The position numbers and the translations under genes were made by a program. Below are positions 1 to 6,690 of a stretch of DNA of 6,796 nucleotides, piece after piece (within the stretch, counting starts at the first letter, position 1; each line of letters opens with the position of its first letter). The stretch is from CAZAXU01 sp964489245 (GTDB taxonomy: Bacteria; Bacteroidota; Bacteroidia; Flavobacteriales; Flavobacteriaceae). The notes under the pieces were generated by a model. That model searched no databases. It was not told the origin of the DNA and saw only the letters and a program-made list of their open reading frames with translations. The stretch lies in assembly GCA_964489245.1 (NCBI GenBank), contig CAZAXU010000065.1, positions 1 to 6,796 on the forward strand, in the 5' to 3' direction.

Positions 1-13
1 CCCGCTCCGAGTA
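1..13 (+). tRNA. possible 3' end of a tRNA gene (partial, cut by window edge)
   Basis: The first bases read cccgc-tccgagt-a. This fits the 3' half of a T-stem, a 7-nt 3' acceptor strand and an A discriminator, and a terminator hairpin follows at once. The rest of the gene would lie upstream of the window, so the isotype cannot be named and no cloverleaf can be tested. It could equally be a tRNA-derived fragment or unrelated sequence. A similar but degenerate stretch recurs at 350-382. Confidence 0.35.
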
Positions 14-16
14 CAG

Positions 17-46
17 AAAAGCCTCCGACCTTTGGAGGCTTTTTTT
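17..46. terminator. rho-independent terminator (bidirectional shape)
   Basis: GCCTCC at 21-26 pairs with GGAGGC at 34-39 around a 7-nt loop. The stem is extended by A17-20 against T40-43, and T40-46 forms the U-tract on the plus strand. On the minus strand a shorter T4 follows. Its position just after the tRNA-like end suggests it terminates that upstream transcript. It ends only 10 nt before the ATG of the GIY-YIG gene, so that gene either depends on read-through or has its own promoter overlapping the hairpin. Confidence 0.8.
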
Positions 47-56
47 GTTGTTTGTT

Positions 57-341
57 ATGGCTCATGTATATGTTTTATATAGCAAAAGTATCGACCGTTT
101 TTATATTGGCAGTTGTGACAATCTTGAGAGCAGGCTTTCACAACATCGGAATCGGATTTTTCGCTCGGCTTTTACACGTAGAGCAGATGACTGGGTGCTT
201 TTTTTGTCGATAGACAATTTAACCTATGCACAGTCTAGAAAAATTGAGCGGCATATCAAGCGTATGAAGAGCAGAAAATATTTGACTGATTTGAAGAGTT
301 ATCCCGAACTTGTTTCCAAACTTATTCAGAAATATATTTAA
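57..341 (+). CDS. small GIY-YIG endonuclease-domain protein (URI/UPF0213-like)
   Basis: This 94-aa protein consists of a single GIY-YIG fold. The first strand, VYVLYS (residues 4-9), and FYIG (15-18) form the GIY...YIG pair. R26 in ESRLSQH is the expected catalytic arginine, and E64 in RKIERHIKR is the expected metal-binding glutamate. A basic helix follows (IKRMKSRK). The length is typical of stand-alone bacterial members. The cellular role of these proteins is poorly defined; a DNA nuclease or nickase activity is inferred from the fold. I chose ATG 57 over the in-frame TTG at 45 because the TTG lies inside the terminator T-tract and the family usually starts right at the first strand. The gene ends 42 bp before the tracrRNA 3' end and faces it. 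No functional link to CRISPR is evident, and it is probably a neighbour, possibly a tRNA-associated mobile cassette. Confidence 0.85.
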   Translation: MAHVYVLYSKSIDRFYIGSCDNLESRLSQHRNRIFRSAFTRRADDWVLFLSIDNLTYAQSRKIERHIKRMKSRKYLTDLKSYPELVSKLIQKYI

Positions 342-349
342 TTGATGTT

Positions 350-382
350 CGTGCGGGTTCATTCCGATTCCGTTCCGAGTAT
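350..382 (+). repeat. tRNA 3'-end-like sequence after the GIY-YIG gene (degenerate)
   Basis: This stretch starts gcgggttc, like a T-arm, and ends ttccgagta, which repeats the tccgagta at 6-13. The middle does not form a clean 5-bp T-stem with a 7-nt loop, so it is not a working tRNA end. With the copy at the window start, it brackets the GIY-YIG gene as a direct repeat. That could be an attachment-site-like duplication from insertion at a tRNA 3' end. This is an inference from short similarity only. Confidence 0.35.
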
Positions 383-411
383 AAAAAAAGCCCCCACTTA
401 TGGCGGAGGGC
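383..411 (-). terminator. tracrRNA rho-independent terminator
   Basis: In minus-strand RNA GCCCUC (406-411) pairs with GGGGGC (390-395) using one U-G wobble, and a run of seven U (383-389) follows. On the plus strand the wobble becomes a C-A mismatch and no T-run follows, so the hairpin works only in the tracrRNA direction. A rival fold with CCA/UGG around UAAG is also possible. Confidence 0.8.
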
Positions 412-463
412 GAACCAAATGTTTTCACAACGGAATAATCCTTATTGTGAATTCCTTCATTTT
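384..463 (-). ncRNA. tracrRNA for the type II-C Cas9
   Basis: Read on the minus strand, the RNA starts in the anti-repeat. It continues through an ACAAUAAGG segment like that of known II-C tracrRNAs such as Neisseria's, then a small nexus-type hairpin (GGA-UUAU-UCC, 432-441), an A-rich linker (GUGAAAACAUUUGG) and a 3' terminator stem. The anti-repeat (plus strand 445-465) matches the first part of the crRNA-sense repeat over 21 nt with one 1-nt gap. It can therefore duplex with crRNA for RNase III processing and Cas9 loading. The predicted length is about 80 nt. The start is placed about 7 nt after a TATCTTTG box and could be a few nt off. The gene is divergent from cas9, whose ATG is at 587. 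It is too short and on the wrong strand to appear as an ORF. Confidence 0.88.
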
Positions 464-465
464 GT
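445..465 (-). other. tracrRNA anti-repeat
   Basis: The plus strand here reads ttgtgaattcc-ttcattttgt. The crRNA-sense repeat (minus strand of 6675-6720) reads the same from its second base, with one extra T after the CC. The two RNAs would form about 21 base pairs with a single-nucleotide bulge. This match defines both the strand of the tracrRNA and the transcribed strand of the array. Confidence 0.9.
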
Positions 466-469
466 GAAA

Positions 470-498
470 CAAAGATAAGATATTTTTTTATAAACAAA
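470..498 (-). promoter_or_regulatory. tracrRNA promoter (Bacteroidota -7/-33 type)
   Basis: On the minus strand TATCTTTG (470-477) fits the Bacteroidota -7 consensus TAnnTTTG. TTTG (495-498) lies 17 nt further upstream as a -33 element, against an ideal spacing of about 18-19 nt. Initiation about 7 nt past the box would fall near 463, at the edge of the anti-repeat. The same TATCTTTG octamer occurs in every CRISPR repeat seen here. Confidence 0.7.
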
Positions 499-586
499 AT
501 AAAAAACAAGAAAAAATTATCTGATATTTATAATAAGTTTTGTATTTTTAGGGATTATTTGTCAAGGATAACAAAAAATTATAGAT

Positions 587-3500
587 ATGAAAAAAATACT
601 AGGACTTGATTTGGGAACAACATCTATTGGATGGGCTTTTGTGAAAGAAGCTGAAAGTGAAAGAGAAAAATCTGAAATTGTAAAACTAGGTGTTAGAATT
701 ATTCCTCTTACAACTGATGAAGAAACGGATTTTAGAAAGGGGAAAGCAGCTACAATTAATGCAAACAGGACTCTCAAACGGGGAGCGAGAAGAAATCTTA
801 ATAGGTATCAATTAAGAAGAGATGCTTTAATTGAAACTTTAAAAAATATAGGATTTATTACGAATGAAACATTGTTCAGTGAGGATGGAAAAAACACCAC
901 CTTTTCCTCTTATAGTCTGAGAGCAAAAGCTGTAAATGAAAAAGTTACAAGAGAGGAATTTGTTAGAATATTGTTGATGATAAATAAGAAAAGAGGGTAT
1001 AAAAGTAGCAGAAAGGCAAGAAATGAAGACGAAGGAAATGTGATTGATGGTATGGAAGTGGCAAAATATTTATATGACAATCAAATGAGTCCAGGACAAT
1101 ATGTGTATGCTAGATTAAAAAAAGGGAAAAAATATATTCCTGATTTTTATCGTTCAGATTTGCAAAATGAATTAGATGAAATTTGGAATTTTCAAAAACA
1201 ATTTTATCCAAATATTTTGGTAGATGAATTACAAGATGAGATAACAGGGAAGAGTAAGGCTCAAACTTGGAAAATTTTAGAAGAGCCTTTCAAGATTGTG
1301 GGAATAAAGCAGAAAGGGACGGTTCAAGAGAAAAATTTAGAAAAATATTATTGGAGAAATTTTGCATTAAAAGAAAAAATAGAATTGGAGCAGCTTGCTA
1401 TCGTTATACAGGAGATTAATAATCAGCTTAATAAATCGAGTGGATATTTAGGAGCGATTGGAGATAGAAGTAAGGAGTTATATTTTGAAAAATTGACAGT
1501 GGGACAGTATTTGTATCGTCAAGTTCAGAAAAACCCTCACACAAGACTTAAAGGACAAGTATTTTACAGGCAAGATTATCTAGATGAGTTTGACATTATT
1601 TGGAAAAAACAAAAACAGTTTTATCCGGAATTAACAGATGAGATTAAGACAAAGGTTAGAGATACCATTATTTTCTATCAACGGCCTTTAAAATCTCAAA
1701 AAGGATTATTAAGTTTTTGTGAGTTTGAAAGTCAAGAACAGGAATATTTGGATGAGACTACAGGTAAGAAAAAAGTCAGGACAATAGGAAATAGGGTTGT
1801 ACCCAAATCATCTCCGCTTTTTCAAGAATTCAAAGTTTGGTTGATGATAAACAATCTGGAACTAAAACATATATCCACTAAAACTATTTACAAAAATGAG
1901 CAAATTAGTCAGGAATTAAAGGAAGAATTATTTGCAGAGTTAAACATCAAGAAACAGCTTAAAGCCAATGAAATACTAAAGATATTAGTTGATAATCCTA
2001 AAGAATATGAACTGAATTATAAGGATGGCTTAGACGGAAATCAAACTAATGCGGCATTATATAAAGTTTATCAAAAGATAATAGAGCTTGAAGGAGAAGA
2101 GTATGATTTTAAGAAATTGAAAGCAGATGAAATAAATGATATTATTATTTCAAAATTTGCAGAATTAAATATTGAACAAGAAATATTGTTGCTTAATTCT
2201 GAAAAAGAAAATAAAAGATTTGATAAACAACCATTAATGCAATTATGGCATTTGTTGTATTCTTTTGAAGGAGACAACACAAGAACGGGAGATGAAAAAC
2301 TGATTCAAGCCTTGAAAAACAAGTTTGGTTTTAAATCTGAACATGCCAAACTGTTGGTAAATATTACGTTTGAAGCTGATTATGGCAGCCTGTCCAGTAA
2401 AGCAATTCGAAAAATATTACCCTATTTAAGAGAAGGAAATAGATACGATTTGGCATGTAATTGTGCGGGTTATAATCATTCTTCATCGTTAACAAAGGAA
2501 GAACAAAAAAATAAGGTGTTAAAACATAAGTTGGAGCTTTTGCCAAAAAACTCCTTGCGAAATCCGGTAGTAGAAAAAATCTTAAACCAATTGGTTAACG
2601 TAGTCAACGCGATTATAGAAGATGATAATTTAGGAAAGCCTGATGAAATCAGAATAGAGTTGGCTCGAGAATTGAAGAAAAGTGCTAAAGAAAGAGAATT
2701 CATGACGAAAGAGATTAATAAATCAACATTAAAACATGAAAATATACGGAAGAAATTAAAAGAGATTTATCCTTTTAATACAGGGGTCAGAATCACAAGA
2801 AATGATATAATAAAATATAAACTTTATGAAGAATTAGCTCCTATAGGATACAGAACAATCTATACAAATGAGTATGTTAAATTAGAAGAGCTTTTTTCTA
2901 ATAAATTTGATGTTGAACACATCATACCAAAGGCAGTTTTATTTGATGATTCCTTTTCCAATAAAACGTTGGCAACCAGAGATTTTAACAATAGAGAAAA
3001 GGGCAACAAAACAGGAATTGATGCAATTATTGATAAATACGGTAAAGATTCGGATGACTATAACCGCTATATTAACAATGTCAATAAGCTATTCAATAAG
3101 GGGAATGGTACGATAAGAAAAGCAAAACATAACAAGCTTTTAATGAAAGGCAAAGATTTACCGGACGGATTCATTGAAAGAGATTTACGAAACAGTCAAT
3201 ATATCGCAAAAAAAGCGAAACAGATGTTAGAAGAAGTTGTTCAAACGGTAAATACAACGACAGGGAAAGTTACAAGCAGATTGCGAGAAGATTGGCAATT
3301 AATCAATGTGATGCAAGAATTGAATTGGGATAAATATGACCAATTGGGACTCACACGCTATGAAAAGAATAAGGATGGGAAAAATATTCCAAAAATTATA
3401 GATTGGACTAAAAGAAATGACCATAGGCATCACGCCATGGACGCTTTAACAGTTGCTTTTACGTCATATGAACATGTGCAATATTTAAACCATATGAATG

Positions 3501-4791
3501 CTCGAAAAAATCAAAAGCATGAAAAATATCATGCAGTTTATGGAATTGAACGAAAGTATATGTATAAAGATGATGGAAACAAGTTGCTGTTCAAATCTCC
3601 TCTCCCTTTAAAAGAACTAAGATTTGAAGCAAAAAAACAACTTAAAAATATATTGGTTTCATTTAAAGCAAAAAACAAAGTCGTAACAAGAAATAAAAAT
3701 AAAATAAAAATAAAGGGAAAGAATAAATACAAGATAAAAACAGAATTGACTCCAAGAGGACAGTTGCATAAAGAAACAATTTATGGAAAAGTAGAAAAAT
3801 ATGTAACGAAAGAAGAGAAAGTGGGAACTGGTTTTGACTTAGATAAAATAAATATGGTTGCTAAAAAATCTTATAGAGAAGCTCTTCTAAAAAGATTGCA
3901 AGAGTTTGGCGGAGAACCAAAGAAAGCTTTTGGCGGGAAAAACTCTCCAAGCAAAAATCCAATTTTAGTTAAAAATACGAACATCTCTCAAAAACATTCC
4001 GGCATGAATAATGTCGTTCCGGAAAAAGTAAAGTTGGTTTGGAAAGAGGCTGTTTATACAATACGAAAAGATATTAATCCTGATAATTTTAAAAATAAAA
4101 AATCCATAGATAAAATTTTGGATAAAAAAATAAAAAATATTTTATCTGAAAGATTCAAAGAATATGATAATGATGCGAAAAAAGCTTTTTCAAATCTTGA
4201 TAAGAACCCGATTTGGTTGGACAAAGAAAAAGGAATTAGTATTAAACGAGTGACTATTACCGGAGTTAGTAATGTTGAATCCTTGCATATTAGGAAAGAT
4301 CATAATGGAAAATCAATACTGGATGAACAAGGCAAAGTCCAACCTGTCGATTTCGTAAGTACGGGAAATAATCATCATGTGGCAATTTATCGCGATGCAA
4401 AAGGAAATCTGCGGGAAAAAGTAGTTTCTTTTTTTGAAGCAGTGGTAAGAGTTAATATGGATTTGCCAATTATAGATAAAGAATACAAAAAAGAAGAAGA
4501 TTGGCAATTTTTGTTCACGATGAAGCAAAATGAATATTTTGTATTTCCTTCAGATGGATTTAATCCGAAAAAAATAGATTTGCTTAATCCTAAAAATGCA
4601 AGCCTGATTTCCCCTCATCTATTCAGAGTGCAGAAAATNNNNNNNNNNNNNNNNNNNNNNNNNNNNNNNNNNNNNNNNNNNNNNNNNNNNNNNNNNNNNN
4701 NNNNNNNNNNNNNNNNNNNNNNNNNNNNNNNNNNNNNNTCAAAGTCAGGATAAATCATTTAGGAAAAATCGTTCATGTGGGAGAATATTAA
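587..4791 (+). CDS. cas9: Cas9 endonuclease, type II-C (interrupted by assembly gap)
   Basis: RNA-guided DNA endonuclease. Visible parts: RuvC-I with D8 in LGLDLGTTSIGW; an Arg-rich bridge helix at about 55-80; a REC region to about 680; RuvC-II IELAREL with E691; HNH with E777-H778 and N801; RuvC-III HRHHAMDA with H949 and D952; then a Lys-rich WED/PI part that includes TPRGQLHKETIYG at 1055-1067. All expected catalytic residues are present, so it should cut. 1350 residues are readable before the N-run (4639-4738). After it, frame 1 from 4741 encodes KVRINHLGKIVHVGEY and then TAA at 4789-4791, which looks like a normal Cas9 C-terminus. The TAA at 4751-4753 is in phase only because the gap was filled with 100 N. 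The true missing length should be 3k+2 nt. The total is probably about 1400 aa, usual for Bacteroidota II-C. The start has no Shine-Dalgarno site, only an A-rich leader, and no convincing TAnnTTTG promoter was found in 499-586. Confidence 0.95.
4639..4738. other. assembly gap, 100 N
   Basis: Exactly 100 unknown bases interrupt cas9 shortly before its end. The round number is a placeholder for a gap of unknown size. The reading frames on the two sides of cas9 do not agree with a length of 100, so the real length differs. Coordinates downstream are nominal. Confidence 0.98.
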
Positions 4792-5239
4792 ATTGGATGT
4801 GAATACTGATAGGTCGCCCCTAAGTAGTGATAGGGTGACTCGAGGTCACCCTATCACTACCGTGAATCAAAATCATCCTGTTACTATTAAAAAAAGAACT
4901 TTTAATAATTCTATTGCCATTATGCTTCGTTCATATACCGGAGCGATTAATAAGCAGAACAACAGAAGTGGCATTCTGTTTAGAAATCATACCAAAGCAG
5001 AATGTGTCAATTGCCGGACAGACTTTTTGCCTTCGTTTATTAGAAATCACATTGATATCATAGCCTCAGAAAAACAATATCCGCAGATTTGTTTTGAATA
5101 TATACACAACAATCCCGTAAGAGCGGGATTAGTGAAAAATGCGGTGGGTTGGAAATTTTCGTCAATGCGAGATTATACAGACTTAAGAAAAATAAAATTG
5201 ATAAATAAAAAAATTGTAAAAGAATATATTGATTTTTAG
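4775..5239 (+). pseudogene. N-terminally truncated REP-associated tyrosine transposase (RAYT, Y1/COG1943-type)
   Basis: The frame gives 154 aa. About the first 6-8 residues lie in the cas9 3' end read in another frame, so the ATG at 4775 is probably not original. From about residue 45 it matches the C-terminal half of Y1/RAYT transposases: LRSYTGAINKQNNRSGILFRNHTKAEC, split here as LRSYTGAINK (51-60) and RSGILFR (64-70), then FEYIHNNPVRAGLVKN (107-122) and WKFSSMRDY (126-134). Y109 in FEYIHNNP aligns with the nucleophile tyrosine (Y115) of the E. coli RAYT. The N-terminal half with the HUH metal site (NHxH) is absent, so it cannot act as a transposase by itself. The linker contains the 16-bp inverted repeat. 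It lies between cas9 and cas1, where II-C operons normally run straight through. It ends 35 nt before cas1 and keeps an open frame without internal stops, so it is either a recent decay product or a retained fragment. Confidence 0.75.
4824..4860. repeat. perfect 16-bp inverted repeat with 5-nt loop (REP-like hairpin)
   Basis: GTAGTGATAGGGTGAC at 4824-4839 is perfectly complementary to 4845-4860 around the loop TCGAG. No T-tract follows, so it is not a typical terminator. It sits at the 5' edge of the RAYT remnant, inside its open frame, where it encodes SDRVTRGHPITT. The foot of the stem is GTAG/CTAC. A GTAG-type tetranucleotide next to a palindrome is what characterised RAYT enzymes recognise in REP elements. 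The REP assignment is therefore an inference from structure plus neighbour. Confidence 0.7.
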
Positions 5240-5274
5240 TAGCAATATATATCCAAATCACATAAAATAAAACT

Positions 5275-6201
5275 ATGATAAAAAGAACTCTATTTTTAAG
5301 CAGTGATGCCTATTTGCGTACTAAGGACAAGCAAATGTTAATTGAATTTGCAGATAAGGACAAACCTGTTGCAAGTGTGCCGATTGAAGATGTCGGGGTG
5401 ATTGTGATGGAAGCCTATCAAATGACCATTTCGCTGAATCTGATTTCGAGACTTTTAGACAACAATGTGGCAATCATCACTTGCAACAGCAGAAAAATGC
5501 CGCAGGGGTTGATGCTGAATCTGGATGGAAACACTTTGCAACAAGAGCGATTCAAAGCACAAATAAGCAGTAGTCTTCCGTTGAAAAAACAGCTTTGGCA
5601 ACAAACCGTTAAATCAAAGATAAGAAACCAAGGCGGTTTATTGGTTCGGTTGAATTTGGTGGACAATGTAGATAATAGGATGCCGAGAAATATGGAGCAA
5701 TGGGCAACATCCGTTCGTTCGGGAGATCCTGATAATTTTGAAGCCAGAGCGGCAGCTTTTTATTGGCAACATATTTTTAGGGCGTTTGTTCCTGATTTTA
5801 TTCGAGGCAGAGAAGCGCCTAATCCGAATAATTTATTGAACTATGGCTATGCCGTTTTAAGAGCGGTCACAGCCAGAGCTTTGGTTGCTTCTGGATTGTT
5901 GCCTACTTTGGGCATTCATCATCACAATAAATATAATGCTTATGCCTTGGCAGATGATATCATGGAGCCCTATCGTCCTTATGTTGATAAAATTGTATAT
6001 AGGATTGTTGAAGCACACGCAACGACAAAAGACTATGAATTGACCGGAGAGATCAAGGCGGAGCTTTTGCAAGTGCCGGCTGTTGATGTGATGATTGATG
6101 GAGAAAAAAGTCCGTTGATGATTGCCATGCAGCGTACAACAGCAAGTGTATATCAGTGTTTTGCAGGGAACAGCCGAAAAATTTTATATCCGGAAATATA
6201 A
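5275..6201 (+). CDS. cas1: CRISPR adaptation integrase Cas1 (type II)
   Basis: 308 aa, normal length for type II Cas1. The N-terminal beta domain (about 1-85) begins KRTLFLSSDAYL and leads into the helical catalytic domain. The metal-binding triad can be placed as E157 in NFEARAAAFYW, H216 in LGIHHHNKYN and E231 in DDIMEPYRPYVD. The 15-residue spacing from H216 to E231 equals H205-E220 of S. pyogenes Cas1. The protein forms the (Cas1)4-(Cas2)2 complex that inserts new spacers at the end of the array. The ATG at 5275 gives the family N-terminus and follows an A-rich stretch without a Shine-Dalgarno site. cas2 starts 12 nt after the stop, so the two are co-transcribed. The RAYT remnant separates it from cas9, and I see no clear promoter in the 35-nt gap. 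Confidence 0.97.
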   Translation: MIKRTLFLSSDAYLRTKDKQMLIEFADKDKPVASVPIEDVGVIVMEAYQMTISLNLISRLLDNNVAIITCNSRKMPQGLMLNLDGNTLQQERFKAQISSSLPLKKQLWQQTVKSKIRNQGGLLVRLNLVDNVDNRMPRNMEQWATSVRSGDPDNFEARAAAFYWQHIFRAFVPDFIRGREAPNPNNLLNYGYAVLRAVTARALVASGLLPTLGIHHHNKYNAYALADDIMEPYRPYVDKIVYRIVEAHATTKDYELTGEIKAELLQVPAVDVMIDGEKSPLMIAMQRTTASVYQCFAGNSRKILYPEI

Positions 6202-6213
6202 ATCGAGACAACA

Positions 6214-6555
6214 ATGAACGATTTGTCCAGACTAAATCAATATAGAATTATGTGGGTAATGGTTTTTTTTGATTTGCCAACCGAAACCAAGAAAGATCGG
6301 AGGCAAGCATCGCTTTTTCGTAAACGTTTGATACAAGACGGTTTTGCAATGTTTCAATTCAGTATTTATATGAGACATTGTCCGAGTCGTGAAAATGCAG
6401 AAGTGCATATCAAACGAACCAAGTCTTATTTGCCTCCTAGCGGGCATGTTGGAATTATGCAAATCACCGATAAACAATTTGGGATGATAGAATTGTTTTA
6501 TCAAAAGAAAGAAGCTGAAAAACCCAAGATGCATCAACAATTAAGCCTGTTTTAA
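6214..6555 (+). CDS. cas2: CRISPR adaptation protein Cas2 (type II), QLSLF tail
   Basis: 113 aa, usual for type II Cas2. The ferredoxin-like core starts at YRIMWVMVFFDLPTETKKDR with the conserved Asp at D20. FQFSIYMRHC and VGIMQITDKQFG are the later strands. Cas2 dimerises and bridges two Cas1 dimers; catalysis by Cas2 is not needed for integration. The start at 6214 gives the short leader MNDLSRLNQ typical of relatives, and M13 would be too short. The C-terminus is a basic or polar tail (KKEAEKPKMHQQLSLF). Its last five residues, QLSLF, match the sliding-clamp-binding pentapeptide consensus QL[S/D]LF. It is co-transcribed with cas1, and a terminator begins 15 nt after its stop. Confidence 0.97.
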   Translation: MNDLSRLNQYRIMWVMVFFDLPTETKKDRRQASLFRKRLIQDGFAMFQFSIYMRHCPSRENAEVHIKRTKSYLPPSGHVGIMQITDKQFGMIELFYQKKEAEKPKMHQQLSLF

Positions 6556-6570
6556 AGGAATTAGGAACAT

Positions 6571-6605
6571 AAAAAAGGGTGTTGCTCAGAGCAACACCCT
6601 TTTTT
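6571..6605. terminator. strong bidirectional terminator between cas2 and the array
   Basis: GGGTGTTGC (6577-6585) pairs perfectly with GCAACACCC (6591-6599) around TCAGA. The stem is extended by A6571-6576 with T6600-6605. A T-run follows on each strand, so it can end the cas operon from the left and array transcripts arriving on the minus strand from the right. Confidence 0.92.
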
Positions 6606-6674
6606 ATAACACAGTTTTTTTTACTCGGAAATATGTTGTAAATAACTAACTGTCAAAATATTAAACCAATCAAT
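6606..6674. other. array-flanking region (leader or trailer)
   Basis: This 69-bp AT-rich stretch lies between the terminator and the first repeat and contains no gene. It contains AACACAGT (6608-6615), the inverse of the repeat edge ACTGTGTT (6675-6682). It also contains a degenerate copy of that edge, actgtcaaaatatt (6649-6662), 26 bp before the repeat, and a T8 run followed by actcggaa (6615-6630). Because crRNAs are read on the minus strand, this would be the array's 3' (trailer) side by the usual convention. The sequence alone does not settle which end acquires spacers. Confidence 0.5.
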
Positions 6675-6690
6675 ACTGTGTTCAATATTT

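Noticed and set aside
45..56. TTG start at 45 for the GIY-YIG gene
   Set aside because: It lies in the terminator T-tract and adds MLFV before the conserved first strand. ATG 57 fits the family better.
390..411. Hairpin as a terminator for the plus-strand GIY-YIG gene
   Set aside because: On the plus strand it has a C-A mismatch and no T-run. It works only on the minus strand, for the tracrRNA.
219..509. 96-aa minus-strand frame
   Set aside because: It is a shadow that runs across the tracrRNA, its terminator and the tail of the GIY-YIG gene. It has no recognisable domain.
2907..3116. 69-aa plus-strand frame inside cas9
   Set aside because: It overlaps the HNH coding region in another frame and has no independent support.
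587..4753. cas9 as a 1388-residue frame ending at 4753
   Set aside because: It counts through 100 placeholder Ns. Only the frame ending at 4791 gives a Cas9-like tail.
4824..4860. Hairpin as the cas9 terminator
   Set aside because: There is no T-tract after the 3' arm on either strand, so intrinsic termination is unlikely.
5058..5261. Minus-strand frames opposite the RAYT remnant, cas1, cas2 and cas9
   Set aside because: They are low-complexity or Phe/Leu/Ser-rich shadows without domains or start context. The plus-strand genes are unmistakable.
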